From Lineus longissimus (Eukaryota > Nemertea > Pilidiophora > Heteronemertea > Lineidae): a stretch of 64,000 nt of DNA. The position numbers were made by a program, and so were the translations under genes. A model generated the notes under the pieces. That model saw nothing but the letters and a program-made list of their open reading frames with translations, had not been told where the DNA came from and searched no databases. Shown here piece after piece: positions 23,209-35,800 of the stretch. The number at the start of each line of letters is the position of its first letter. The stretch's first letter is position 1. The stretch covers positions 6,388,001 through 6,452,000 of the forward strand of contig NC_088319.1 of NCBI RefSeq assembly GCF_910592395.1. The letters run 5' to 3'.

Positions 23209-23536
23209 ACAATTGAAATTGATACGTCTACAGCAACAGCAAGCAACTGCTTCTCTGTCGGATTTTCTGTAGTTAGTGATGAAATATAAATGAAAGTAGG
23301 GTTGAAATACGACGATTGATTTAATTTTTTGGCGTGGTGGTGCAGAAATGATGCAGAGTAACCATTTTGAAACTTAAAAGGGTTGCTAGAAATTGCAGAC
23401 AACGGGCAATTACAATTGTAACGTAATCTCGGGTTACTATCTATCATGTATGCACCTTCCACGAAATACTGTTAATAACACCAACTTCAGGTTTTGTGGC
23501 CTTTGGGTCAAATCAGTCTAATGTTCGAATCGTAAA

Positions 23537-23634
23537 CTAGTCATCCATTTCATGGATTATTTCGGCAAGCATTCTCCTCCTGTCTTGTCCCCGCTGGCGA
23601 ATTCGTGCCTCGTTATACTCCTCTCCATCATCAA

Positions 23635-23674
<40 letters not shown>

Positions 23675-24610
23675 GTTGTTGGCCTGGTTCTCTAGAGAGT
23701 CATCAGGATCCTGCAAGTATTTTGCCACGTTATGTAGCACAAAGCATGCTACAATCACACTAGCAACTTTTCGCAAGTTAAGTCTGACACGTTCCTGAAG
23801 AATTGGAAACCGCCTTTTCAGCTGGCCGAAACATCTCTCTATTATAACCCGTTCCTTTGTAAACAAACGATTGAAAGATCGCTCAGTTGGCTGTTGTGGG
23901 TCTTTGAAAGGTGTCATCAACCAAGGTGCTATTCCGTATCCTTCATCCCCCAGCAGTAGTGCATCCGTTCTGGAATTCTTCATGAATCTGCCAACCACAG
24001 AGTTCTTCCATATGCGACTATCGTGAACGGACCCTGGCCATTCAGCATCAACACTGGTAAACCTCTCACCACCATCGCAAGTTTCCGATTGATATATATA
24101 CCCATTGCGCCCTGGTTTTAGTATCCTGATGTGTGTACAGTCAAGTGCCCCTATTGCACACGGGATCTTGAATTTATCCTGCCAAGCATATTTTGCAGTT
24201 TGAATGTCAACCTGGTCCTTAGGAAAGTTTATCCATAAATCAGCCTTTTCAACAATCCGATTCAAAACTTTTGCAAAGGTTTTTGAAACTGTGGACTGAT
24301 GAATCCCGATATCCTCACCGACACCTTCTTGAAAGCCTGGGTCTCCCACATGACGAAGGAACACTTCCATCTGCTGTTTTGCCGTTAGTGCACAACCTCT
24401 AGTTTCTCCTGTCGCATCATCTATAAAGTGTTCACCCATCCAAATAACGTTCACCCATCCAAATTTCTGATCAAAACGGTACAAATGTCGATATTTTATA
24501 TCCCGGCATGTTTGCCTTGGCTCATACACCTTTCTTTGGCGCGGAACTTGCATAAATGCTGCCATTTTAGACATGTGTGTCTGGTCGCTTTGGCTTTCAA
24601 GGCAGCTCAA
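23537..24610 (-). CDS. Harbinger (HARBI1-like) DDE transposase
   Basis: An open frame of 357 codons. Residues 98-130 hold the helix-turn-helix-like GEDIGIHQSTVSKTF region. The DDE nuclease domain follows with D157 in GALDCTH, D197 in WPGSVHDSRIW and E258 in IIERCFGQLKRRFP, as in DDE_Tnp_4 proteins; GDEGY at 221-225 is also typical. Compared with relatives, the segment between NGYIYQ (169-174) and ETCDGGERFTSV is several residues short. The usual SINVQ strand seems to be lost, so activity is doubtful. A run of aspartates near residues 313-326 comes from an (ATC)n microsatellite at 23635-23674. It is convergent with the Myb-like gene and has no intron. Confidence 0.9.
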
Positions 24611-24857
24611 GGGCTACCTTCAAAATCTGTAGTATTTACTAGGAGAACCTAAGTAAATACTCCACTTAATTCATACGGACTAGAGTATTTACTAGTTTTT
24701 GAGTAATTACTGGACTAGTAAATAGTACACACTTTTACTAATAATTAATACTATTCACTTGAAGTATTTACTTTAGTTTTATTCATACAGACAGCAGTAA
24801 ATACTTCAAAAAGTGAAGTAAAAGTAAATACTTTTTTTTATTCATATGGCCCATAGT

Positions 24858-25560
24858 CTCTTGACGCCGAAACGGCGGTATCGGGAATTAGTCTCAAGGA
24901 AGGGATCGAGAACCAATGTCATGATAATTCCACCAGGTCTGACAAGGAAAACCACGTCGCATAGGTTTGTAAAGAGGGGTTTGCATTGAAACCGAACCGC
25001 TGTTGGGTCATCCTGAGATCAGGCTTTTGCTATACTCCTACCTCGTATACAAAACCCTGAGAAAATCCAGTACAGTCCGCTGGGAAAGGTTGCTGTTCCG
25101 ATTACTTTACACACGTTGAAGAGTTTATGTTCAGATTTGCGGTATAAAACAATACACACGTTCCTAACGTTTTGATTCTTCAATCTACAACCCACAAAAA
25201 AGCATCGATTTCATCAGGGGGTTTGGAATATAGAGAGGCGGAGTAAATTTTTAACTACTGATTACGTCAGGATGCTATTGGGAGGGAGACGCGGCCTCAT
25301 CTCAGAAGTTTGTGGTCGACTCTTCTCGGTGGATCTTTCGCATGCAAAGAGGTAAAACACTTGACGCACACCTTCTGGAGTTGAAAGTTGAAGACGAAAG
25401 CTGTTGAACGCGGCCTTGGTCTTGCTATTGTAGGTTCTCTTGTAGCGGGCTTGACTCTTAGTAAGGGAGACTTTCGCCCCAGGGCCTTATATTTGCATCG
25501 AAGCGAACTGATTGCACTGAATTATCTCTTTTTACTGTTTTGGTTGGTTTTGAACAGAAC
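24858..25560 (-). repeat. Right arm of the imperfect inverted repeat (element U)
   Basis: Carries, in inverted order, the blocks described for 19731-21570. On the minus strand it encodes IRPWGESLPY, then QARYKRTYNSKTKAAFNS with LQLSTPEGVRQVFYL, and finally DPFLETNSRYRRFGV. Bases 25310-25470 are also tandemly duplicated, with changes, at 25640-25770. Confidence 0.55.
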
Positions 25561-25861
25561 TGTTTTGATGCTTATAAAGACTCATTGTTCTGTTTTGATC
25601 AGTAGCACCTCTTGCACTTCTTTTTGTAGTTGACTCTTCCCGGCGGTTCTTTCGCAGAGAGGTAAAGCACTTGATGCACACATTTTGGAGTTGAAAGTTG
25701 AAAACGATGCTGTTGAACACGGCCTTGGTGGTGCTATTGTAGGCTCTCTTGGAGCGGGATTGGAGTCTGTCCAACTGTCTGTCAAGGACGCTGACTTGTC
25801 GTGCCGATGTTCTTAACTTTCTCTCAGCCTCTTGCAATCGCTGATCAATCGTGGTTTTCAT
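25532..25861 (-). CDS. Small basic coiled-coil-like protein, probably element-encoded
   Basis: A 109-codon frame starts MKTTIDQRLQEAERKLRT and continues with heptad-like leucines and SVLDRQLDRLQSRSKRAYNS. The RAYNSTTKAVFNS part is repeated as RTYNSKTKAAFNS in the tandem copy at 25470-25310, where the frame continues as LQLSTPEGVRQVFYLFA. Conserving this peptide through an indel-bearing duplication suggests coding descent. In the present copy a frame change replaces LQLSTPEGV with NFQLQNVCIKC, so the C-terminal half is likely degraded. I do not know the family. An AT-rich, promoter-like stretch lies just upstream on the minus strand (25870-25930). Confidence 0.4.
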   Translation of the reverse strand: MKTTIDQRLQEAERKLRTSARQVSVLDRQLDRLQSRSKRAYNSTTKAVFNSIVFNFQLQNVCIKCFTSLRKNRREESTTKRSARGATDQNRTMSLYKHQNSSVQNQPKQ

Positions 25862-26029
25862 GGTTAGTAATTTTCAAGTTGACCCGATGGTCGATGAGTT
25901 GATGTTGATATAGTGAGTTGATTTGGGTTTTATAGACTACTCACAATAACTCAGTGACGGAAAACACCAATTTGGCCTAATTGGTGATTTTAACTCACTC
26001 CTAAGATACGTTGAGCCCAGGCCTGTGTA

Positions 26030-29000
26030 ATTATTTAATTGATAATAATATTTATAGCACCCCCATAATTGGGGAAAAGAAATATACAAGTACATTCAAA
26101 GACAGTACATAGTAGTTTAAACTTATCAGTACATAGTATAGTAAATTAAAATCACTTGAGCAAAGGCCTGGTCAGGGCCATATACATAAAATATATATAA
26201 TGAAATTTAAAAACTCTTCAGTAAGAGCCTGGTCAGGGCCAACTCAGTGCCCCCATCATTGTAAGTAGGGGAGCGGATGAGAGATCGAAGAGAGTCTACG
26301 ACTCCGTCAGACATGGGCGCGGGCTCTCTCGCTCTCTCCTCCCCACCCCAGTTAAATAAAATGTCCACTGGGGAAACGCCCGCTTTTAGAATACGCTCCA
26401 GCAACGTTCTGGGGCAGGCAGCACCAGTTAAAGTAGATCTGGACAGAAGGGTCCGATAAAACCTTGAGCAAGTAGATTCAATCCGCACCATGCGTCTAAA
26501 CAGGTTACATTGTCTTTGTAGTAATAGGTCCGATATATTTGGGATGCCCAAGGCTCTTAACAAGTATGTCGTCCGGCATCTTCTACTAAGGCCTAAATTT
26601 TGTTTAATCAGGTTGCCCTGTAGTACATTCATGTTACTGATTTGACCGTTAGTCACACATAGAGTGTCACACCCAAATATTAAGATAGGGCCGCACAGTG
26701 TGCACTAAAGATACACCTTCGCTTCAGTCAACAGTCCAGGGTAACACAAACCATTCTCAGTATTGGCATAAAAAGCTCCTCTACATTTCCTTAACCTTTG
26801 ATCAACCTTTGCCAAAACCATTATTATTAAATCGCACTCCTAACACATCCAGCTGTTTACAGTTCTGGAGAGGAGTGCCATACATTAACCAACTTGGATC
26901 CTCCTTGAAATCATGTTTCCCAATAATCAAACACTGCGATTTTACAGTATTGAATTTGAAACGCCATTCAATGGAATAGTTTACGCAGACATCAACAAGT
27001 GCCTGTAATCCAGTAGTAGTTAAACTAAACAGAGTGACATCATCTGCAAACGCTATAGAAGTATACTCTTCGTCATCAATACAAACGCCTCTCTTAGTTT
27101 TGGAAACAAGTGATAACATATCATTCAAGAAAATTTTAAAGAGGTAATACCATTTAACTGTAGCCGATAATCTGCTATACCAATTTTATAAAAGAAACCA
27201 GTGACACTCAGGGATCTTATCAAGCAATTTGAAAAATAAGCCTTCATGCCAAATGCTATCAAAGCATTTCTCTGTGTCAAGTGCACAGACAAATAGAGGG
27301 GATTTACAGTGATTAACAACTGAGGCAATGTCGTGCAAAAGAGCACATCCAAATTCGACACCGTTGCCCTTTTTAAAACCAAACTGATTATCATTAGATT
27401 CATCAACTGGAACCATAAAGCCTTCCACTATATTAATATGTAAAGAGCTGACTGTTATAGGTCGATAGTTATTTGGACAATTCGGGTCCAAGGTATTCTT
27501 TTTAAGGACAGGCACTATTACACCTAGGCAAAATACATTTGGCACAACTCCCCAGGATAAAACCATATATTGGCTAATCGATTACACAGTGTATCGGATA
27601 AACCATACAGTAAATGTTCTGATGTTATCCCATCACAGCCAGCAGATTTGTTCTTCGGAAGAGATAGAATCATTTCTTTCACAGCTTCAGAGCGCACACA
27701 ACAGTCAAAAGAATTGCCATTTGATAAATCATTATACCTTTCATTAACAGTATTCACAACTTTTTGTTGAGATTGAGTGTATGGGGTAGAATTCTGCATT
27801 ATTTTACTGTAGTACTCTCCAAAATCATTGGCATGAATGGTTGAGTCAACTTTGTCCTTCTTTTTCTGCTTCAGGCCATTCCAAAAGGCACCCATTTTAC
27901 GATTCTTAAACAAGGTGTTTTACCTTTGGTTTTTCACTTGTTCAATGTTGTTTAGCTTTTGACGCGACACCCTGCGGAATGTTTTCTTCACAGCTTTCCA
28001 ACACTCATACACTGAACCAGACCTTGGTCTATCAAGCTTCTAAAGGTTCCACCAGAACCTTTTCTATGTTTCAATAAGCCCAACTCTGGACACGAAAACC
28101 GTCTAGGTTTACAATTATTTTGTTTGACACACCGAGTTACATCACATGCTTCATGTATGGCCGAGTTAACACTTGCAATCTGTTCATTTACTAATTTCTC
28201 TGCTGCATCTCGACTTGTGTGGACAGAGAGGTCTTGCAGTGGCAACGTTGCCAACTTAGCTTCGAGTGCTACTCTATAAGATTCATTGTTCTCACTATGC
28301 CCCCAGGATGCCCTGGGGTAGTTGTTCAGACCATCGATGGACCCGGGTGCATTCTGTTTAGTACATTTCATGGCACATTCAACAGTGAAAGTAACTTGGA
28401 CAGGGAGGTGGTCACTCACATTACCTTTTTGCAGTGGTACAATTTTACATTTTGCAACACTTTCCTTTCCATTCGCAGTCGTCAATGCATGGTCAATCGA
28501 AGTAAAAACATTACGCTTGATGCAGAAGTATGCATGTTGTACTGCTTGCTCATAATCAAGATCTAAAACACAAAGGTTATTGGCCACCGTAAAATCATAT
28601 AAAAGTAGGCTATGCCTATTAAAACCATTAGCCCTTTGCCAATTCTTACTTATCTGACTTGAACGTGGGAGCTGTGCATTATAGGCACCCATCATTTTGA
28701 TCGGACACACTTGTGCGTATTTGTCAATAAAACTTTGTAGACGTCTAAACAATCGATGTAGTCGTCTGTTTGGTTCCTATTCGTACCACCATAGTAAGGC
28801 ATGTAAACATTCACAACAATATGTTTCAATGCTCCACTGTTATCTCTAATGCCTACCGCTATTGTACGTGGATTTGCAGTTTCAATTTCAAAGAAATTAC
28901 ACCTTTTACTGTTACCACAGATAATTGAGACACCACCATAGGGCCGACCTTTGTACTCTGGACCGGCATCCGCCATCCCAGATTTAGAAAATACCTTGAA

Positions 29001-29690
29001 CTTGGCCCAGTCAATATGACTTAACACTTCATCAACTAAGTGTAGCTCACCAGGTCTCAAACCATGTCACACTCAGACATAGGATATCAACAGATTTCAA
29101 TCGTTCAGTTATATAATCGCCAGACTGCTTGAATCCTTTGCAGTTATATGACTCACATCTGAAGTTTAGGTTATATGAGTTAGTAGTCCCCGTATCCATC
29201 GAAGTGGGACCGGTACTCGTACCTCTCCGGACTCCATTGCTGATCGTCTGATCGTTCATATTGGTTTGGTTCGGAATAGTCTCTGTTACGGTCTGTGCGT
29301 CTCGGGTGGTATTGACTCTGGTCCCTGTTTTGGTGTGGTTTTCGACGGCTCCAGTGCTGTGAGCGGAATCCTTGTCGAAAGGGAGGTCTGGTACTATGCG
29401 CAGACCCACTGTTTCCGTTAGATTGCGCTGCACGGAGGCGCGGTTTTGCCTGACGTGAGGGACGAAAAGGACGTATCGTTATACCTTTTGGCCACACATC
29501 CGTGTTCAGTACAATTTTCAGATCGGCACTTGGGATAGTAACATTGAAAGAACGATACGATTGTTTGGTACAGAGGGTTGCCACAGTTACATGTTCACTT
29601 ACTCCCAATCAAGGCGATATTATTGCTTGGCGGGTGAGAAATATCATTCAAGTTCGGCTGAATGCAACATGTTCCTTATTTCAGCGCTAT
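26030..29690 (-). mobile_element. Decayed full-length-like LINE, minus strand
   Basis: Minus-strand frames follow one another in LINE order. 29608-29180 is the ORF1-type C-terminus (NTDVWPKGITIRPF, Arg/Gln-rich tail). 29433-29047 and 29060-28692 are endonuclease (SYNCKGFKQSGDYI, MRPGELHLVDEV). 28752-27988 is the endonuclease end with NVSDHLPVQVTF. 27913-27524 and 27566-27125 are linker and RT (NKSAGCDGITSEHLLYG, NNYRPITVSSL, LDTEKCFDSI, GFKKGNGVEFG). 27128-26802 is RT with FADDVTLFSL. 26656-26207 is the C-terminal domain. About seven frame breaks show a long-dead copy. It lies just beyond the 3' end of the glutathione synthetase-like gene, on the same strand. Confidence 0.85.
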
Positions 29691-29719
29691 GTATGATCGA
29701 GCTTCGTTGATTAGTTTTG

Positions 29720-29725
29720 TTTATT
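29720..29725 (-). promoter_or_regulatory. Possible polyadenylation signal AATAAA
   Basis: AATAAA on the minus strand, 34 bases after the stop codon of the synthetase-like gene and before the LINE begins. The position is close but plausible for a compact 3' UTR. Confidence 0.4.
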
Positions 29726-29758
29726 TCCTTTTTGATTGCACTGCTTGTGTTGAAGTTA

Positions 29759-29888
29759 TCAATCGATGAGGTACGGAGAGTCCACTCCACCGCCTAAAGC
29801 CGACATTATCCCCACTTCGGTGGCGTTTACTCTGTTCGTTCGCATGGCATGACCAAATCCTTCATTCTGTACTATTTCGTCACCATTG
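29759..29888 (-). CDS. GSS-like: GSS-like last exon: MRTN and altered A-loop
   Basis: The acceptor is GTTTCTTTCAG and the stop TGA is at 29761-29759. It encodes GFGHAMRTNRVNATEVG followed by IMSALGGGVDSPYLID. Human has RTK at 450-452 and a VAAGVAVLDNPYPV ending. The arginine is kept, the lysine is asparagine, and the alanine-rich loop that closes over the substrate is different. Confidence 0.9.
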
Positions 29889-32800
29889 CTGAAAGAAACG
29901 ACACTGAATTATCACATCGTTTACCTCATAGCATAATTGCCTAACACATACTTATTTGAAGGTTTTGGGAAAAAATTTAAGAAAACTATTTTTTAGACTA
30001 ACGCTTAGGAAATTTTTAACTTTAAACTTTCAAACTTTAACAAGAACTTATAACAGATGTCTCAACCATTAAATAAGTAAATAGTGCTTGAATAACACAG
30101 AAAAGTGACATTGGCAATTAATTTTCACATTTTGGCCAAAATATGACTGAGGCAATTATGCTATGAGGCTGATGACATGTTTTTCACTACACATGCTGTC
30201 CATCTCGGCAGGTCCGTGTTTCCATTTGGAAAATCGCAAGGATACTATGTTATTGTCAAAAGCGATATATTTTCTGCAACAGTCCTGGAATAAAGGCGGT
30301 TTCTATTTGAGATAGCTTGAGAAGACTTGTGTGGGACAACACTCCATGGCCCAAGGTTATGAAAAACAATGTATTCTTACCTAATGAGGACTCCAAAAAT
30401 TCCTAACTCGCTGACCAATTCCTCGGAATTGATAGCTCGACCGGGCCGCATTATCGAGCCAGAGAAGGCAGTTGGTTTGACTCGCTCCATTAGAATGTAT
30501 TCATTTTGTGTCGGTGTGCCCTTGACCTTGGCTAAGCATTTGGGAATATCTCCATCGAATAAGTTATTTCCTGAAATTATTGAACAGGCATATACAAATC
30601 TTCTCTTACATGTGCAACAATATTATTTTTACACGATTTTCTCTGCATGGGACTATGATTCCCTCCACATCGGTTCAAAAATATTGGGTACTCACACCAC
30701 CAGTATATCTGCAACCATTCAAGAGTATGAAGATATCCCCATGCCTTTTAAATCTCTAAACTGTTGAAAAATCTCAAGCGCTCAAAAACCTTAATGGTGA
30801 GAGTCTTGGTTTTTATTCTGAACTTGCGCTACATTCGCGTTGTTTTCTGGAAAAATCGATTTTTTTTCGAAAGGGGCTTACCTCCTCCTTCTCTCTGTGG
30901 CTTCAACACATAATTTTCTGGATTTGTTAAGGCTAGTTGTATGGCACTGTCTCCATCATCGTCCTGTCGTCAGAAAAATGACTAAAAATCACGCGGAAAA
31001 TGTACACGAGATGGGCACGAGAAGGTACGAATAATGTCAGTGATGATCATGAAATCTTCCGTCAACGTTTTCGCAATTTCGTTGAATACAAGTACATATT
31101 TTTACATTACTTCTAATTACTGGACGACTGTTATGCGTATTTTGTGAACGACATATTTAACATGTTCTTTTGGTGAATAAATCTGGGTGATTGTTGTTCT
31201 TGTTTTAGTGAAATACATGTAGATATCTTACTTGTAATGAATATTGCCGGGCGAAGGTTTTCCGTAGTTTTGCTGCAGTATCGGGGTCTTTGATGTACCT
31301 CTCGACTACGCCAGGCTCGCACAGTATTTGCTGAACCCTTTTAAAGCCTGCGAGCTGGTATTGAACCGTTGGACACTTGATGGCCGTGGATCGCTCCACC
31401 ATTGTCCTGGCTTCCCATTCCTGGCATAGGAGAATAATACGATCAAGCATTGATAATTGAAATAGTCAATGCGTCAAGAATTAAAAACACATAACAGAAC
31501 CTTGTCCCCGCCCACTCCACCCTGATCGCACTAAGCAGAAAGGTTAAAAACGAAGGTACTCAAATGGAACAAGTGCAGTCCTAGACTAGAGACAGTTTTC
31601 AAAGTGAAAAAGTTCGATAGGTTCCTTTGGGAAAATTTCGTTTCATTTGCATGTGTGTGTATCCTGTACATATCTCTGTTCATGCGTGTACTAGATCGCT
31701 ATGAGATACAGCTGTTTAAAATTGAGAGTTTTGCATTGTATTTGAAATGCGGCAAAGTTTAGGGAATCAATTACCTTTTTGGTAGGATAGCACTTCGGCA
31801 CGTATCCCGTCCTGAAATACACTAGAGCCACCTCAATTCCATCTCTGAAAGCATATTCGCAATGTATCTTACTACTATCATTTGCTGGTTTAAGAATAAT
31901 TTTCGAAAAGCGTTTTTCTACTCCACATCATCAAACGTTTTTGTGGTTAGCAGTTTAGCATGTTGTCGGTGCTTTATGGACCATCTAAGGGTATCACATG
32001 GTTCCATTTGTCATCATCTTATGAAATATTCATATCTTATTAACTTTGACAGACTACAAGTAGTTTTATCAGGTTTAATTTCGTGATCGCGGTAAAAAAC
32101 TTTTAAAAACATGGAAAAAATGCAAAACATCTCATTTCTTTTGTGGTTAGATGTTCACATGTTTAGAAATCCCATTTTATATCTATCAGAATGTTTCTAA
32201 TTTAATGTAACTGTTATTTAGTTATATAATTTTTGTGATTTTGAAGATCAGTTTCTAGTTTATTTAGATTAGAAAACGGTTCATTTTCCCATCGATGAGT
32301 TTGTTTTGGCACACATATAAGCGCAAATTGGTGTGAGCCATACCGTTCCATTATTGTTGAACACGCAATTTGGCTTAAACTTTAAACACATTTATGATGT
32401 GTTGATCAATTTTCGAGTCACCTCATGAGAAACAATTCACAGTATATGTTGCAATTCATTACAACCTGAATATGGACATTTTATATCAAATTGCAAACAG
32501 ATGAGGGTGCATGTAGCTTAATTGTGGTTTGATTATCGTTACAGAGAATCGCATACCTCGACGCGAGTCCATGTCATAAAATTTTCTAAGGTCTGATAAT
32601 ACCGTAATATAGTAGGGGTAGCAAAATAATAGATGGAACAGCTTGTATTACCTGAACGAATGGTGGTATTTTGTAGGCCTTCAATCAGCCCCTCAATCAA
32701 TCGAATGATGTAAGGCCTAGAAATGCCTATGGGGCATGACACGCGCCTAATCAAGGCCCACACTGCAAACTTTGTTTTCCAAACGAAGACGAATGATCTG

Positions 32801-35800
32801 CTTTTGAATTATTTTGGTTCTTTGCTCATGCTGTTTGAATACGGCGATGGACGAGGCGGGGGGACCGCCAAGGCGACGGCTTCAGGCATACTCCTTACAG
32901 CAAAAAAATCGATTATTTGGATGAATATTGGTTAGCTCATTTAGAAGGGCTGGAACATGGGCAGACACCAACTCATTTTGCAAGATTCCGAAATATTCGG
33001 GCGCCGACATTTCGGGACTGGATAAGAAACGAAGATGACATTAGAACTGAGTTTGTAGAGGGTCAACGACGACGACGACGAATGAGAAGATACCGGCAAC
33101 TTGGCAATGGTAAGCAATCGATTTCCACAGGCTAAAGGAAACCTATCGCGAAACGCTTGTAAAAATGGGGAGTTTTGAACGGCCCGGTTAAAACCTAAGG
33201 TGGGAATAAGCTTCCATTCTTAAAATTTAGCAGTTTCGAGTTCCCCCAGGTCGTGAGCTGGCATCAAGGTAACATTGCATATCGTGCATAACATTACTGA
33301 CTCCAGTCAATGAACTGCATAAGATGTTATCACCCATTTAGTTATTTTTACAACGTTCAGCCAGTCTAAATAAAGATTTTGATCTCTTTAAGCATAAACT
33401 ATTTGCTTGTTCACTGAAAAGTGAAACTGATTGTATACAGCTGATAATTAGGCCATTGTTTGTGCTTAAAGGTTTCTGGCCCGAGGTGGAAGATTCTCTA
33501 GCAGACTGGTGTCAAAATAGAAGGACGCTGGGTTTTCCCGGAGCTGGGCAAGATCTCACAGGACAAGCAACGAGGGAATTTCGTCAGTGGATCGGGGAAT
33601 TGCCAGATGGAGATATGGAACCTTTACAGAGGGACCGCCCCCATGGACTGGACTTTAGGGCATCACAGTCATGGCTGAAAGGATTCATGCAAAGGTGAAT
33701 CATATTAATGTATTACGTTTCTATTGTTCGTTGACCCTAACGGCGTCGTCAAATTTCTTTTGAAGAACGCAAACACAGTACCATTCACTTTCGGTCCGTG
33801 TTATAGACATGCTTATTTCATTTCAGGCATCGAATAAGTTACAGGCGCGCCACAAAGGACTCCAAAAAGATACCAATGAATGCTGCAGAACTTGTTGAAG
33901 CATTTCAGAGACAAGTTGCGGACACGTTACGAGAACAGAACATTCAACCAGATCATCTTTTCAATATGAATCAAACGTTCGTCCGTTATGACTTTCCTCC
34001 GAACTACTCGATGGACAACAAAGGAAACCGCGACACCGATATCCCATCTTCCAGGGGCAACCCGAAAGACGGATGTACAGTCACTTTACTGATTGCGGCT
34101 GATGGGAGGAAAGGAATTGCCGAGATTAATTTCCCTAGACTAATTCCGCACGGACGTGCATGCAAGAACTAAGGGAGCATGCACCCGAAAACGTTAGGGA
34201 AAGTCATATCAACACAAAATGCTACTAGGTACAAATCCGCTCTTTCCTTGTGCCTATTGGAGTAGTAACTGAGAAAGTTGTAATCTAGTAAAACTTTTTA
34301 GATTTCCGTCGATGAAGAACTGAACATTTTGCATATTTCTCTTCAGTTAACATCCAGCCCAAATGGATGGGCCAGAATCGAATCGTTAGTTCAATGGGCT
34401 AATCAGTGCTCACCGACTTCGTTGATGGAGCTGCATTTTTGCTAGTTGTGGACCGGTATCCCGCTCACCTTAATGGACTGTTTCGAGAAGCAGTAGAGAA
34501 CTTGGGTGGCGACATGGACTTTGTTGTTCTTCGCGTGTCCAACCACTGGATTTAACGATCATGTATGCTTTTAAATCGAGACTGAGGGCGATCTGGAAGG
34601 CGTGGAAGGTAGGAAATACGGACGATGACGGAAACTGTCCGCCTATATCGCGTAGAGAAGTTGTAAGAATGATTGGACTAGCGTGGGAGAGAATTGTTGA
34701 TGAGGCAGTGCGTGTTGCCTGGCGTGTAAGTGGCCTTGTGGCAGAACATGCTAATATCGGTATCAATGACCTAGTTATTGAAGATGAAGAGCAAGTTGAT
34801 GGTTTAGAGTTCCTTTCTGACCCCGAAAATGACGAGTAGTCTGCTCTGTACATGTTAAATGATTTCGTTACCGTACATTTTGTTTGAATAAAAGGTTAAT
34901 AGTGTATTACAGAATAAAGTAATCCCACTACAAATTGTGGCTTACGGTTATTCACTATAATTATTTCATCTAGTCGTCCTAATACCCAAGCCTCGTAACT
35001 AAAGCTTTTACGATCGTTTACGATTATTATACCCCTCAACCTAGCGCGCTGGACAAGTTGAAGTCCTGCCCCATAGAAATGTCTAGCCTTTACATCATTC
35101 TATTGAGGGACAAAAGGCCTACAAAAGGCAGGCCCATGAAAACCACCATTAGGTAATACAAGCTGTTCGATCTACGATGCTACCCCTACTACATTACGGT
35201 ATTATTAGAACTCAGAAAAATGTTTATGACATGGAATCGCGTTGAGGTAAGTTGGATTACCCGTACGCATGTTTGGCAGTTTGCAGCTAAGCAACACATC
35301 TGCCTCAATTCTTAGATCGTTCTCATCAATATAATTTATATTGTATGTATTTGTAACCCGATATATCATATGTGTACCTCATGTGCAGAGTAAATATTTT
35401 TCGTTAAATTTTGGTCGTTCCATCATTGTTGTGCACCTCAGCCTCAATTTGTAGATGAATTAAAAAGAGCTTCATCATGGCTTCCAGTAAATTGCACGAG
35501 AGAGATGTGGGATCAAAGGGAACTTGCCCTGAACTGACTCTTTATTTGAAAGACTCGACCAATCAGAACTCTAGATATGGCCATTTTAAGAGAGCGCACT
35601 TAGATCAAAACAGTAGGCGTGAATAGGTGTGTTCTATTGTTGGAATGGCAAACCATTGTGTTGTCTACACAGTTCGTCCCATAAAATTGCATTAATTTTT
35701 TATATCTCCACCATCGCTTGTTCGATTTTGATGTGATAAAAACAAAAGATCTTAGAATTGTGTGCTCTATCATTTAAGGGAAACCTTTTTCAAAAAAAGT

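Larger units (their letters stand above)
21698..24853. mobile_element. PIF/Harbinger DNA transposon with TIRs
   Basis: The terminal inverted repeats begin TGGGCCATATGAATAAAA on both sides (21698 and, inverted, 24853). Many GTATTTACT words lie within 150-230 bp of each end and are likely transposase-binding sites. The flanking trinucleotides are cag and tag, so any 3-bp target duplication is imperfect. The element carries the standard two convergent genes: a Myb-like gene on plus (broken) and the DDE transposase on minus (open). Confidence 0.9.

Noticed and set aside
19731-25553. A true multi-kilobase palindrome around the Harbinger
   Set aside because: Only three blocks match, and the sequence between them does not. 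Two independent inverted copies of one element explain the data as well.
30369-30767. 132-codon plus-strand open frame
   Set aside because: It is antisense to a well-supported exon of the glutathione synthetase-like gene and has no motif of its own.
32847-32916. Frameshift in an A7 run shared by both Tigger-like copies
   Set aside because: An ATG at 32917 (37699 in copy 2) gives a good start without it, so a shared lesion cannot be claimed.
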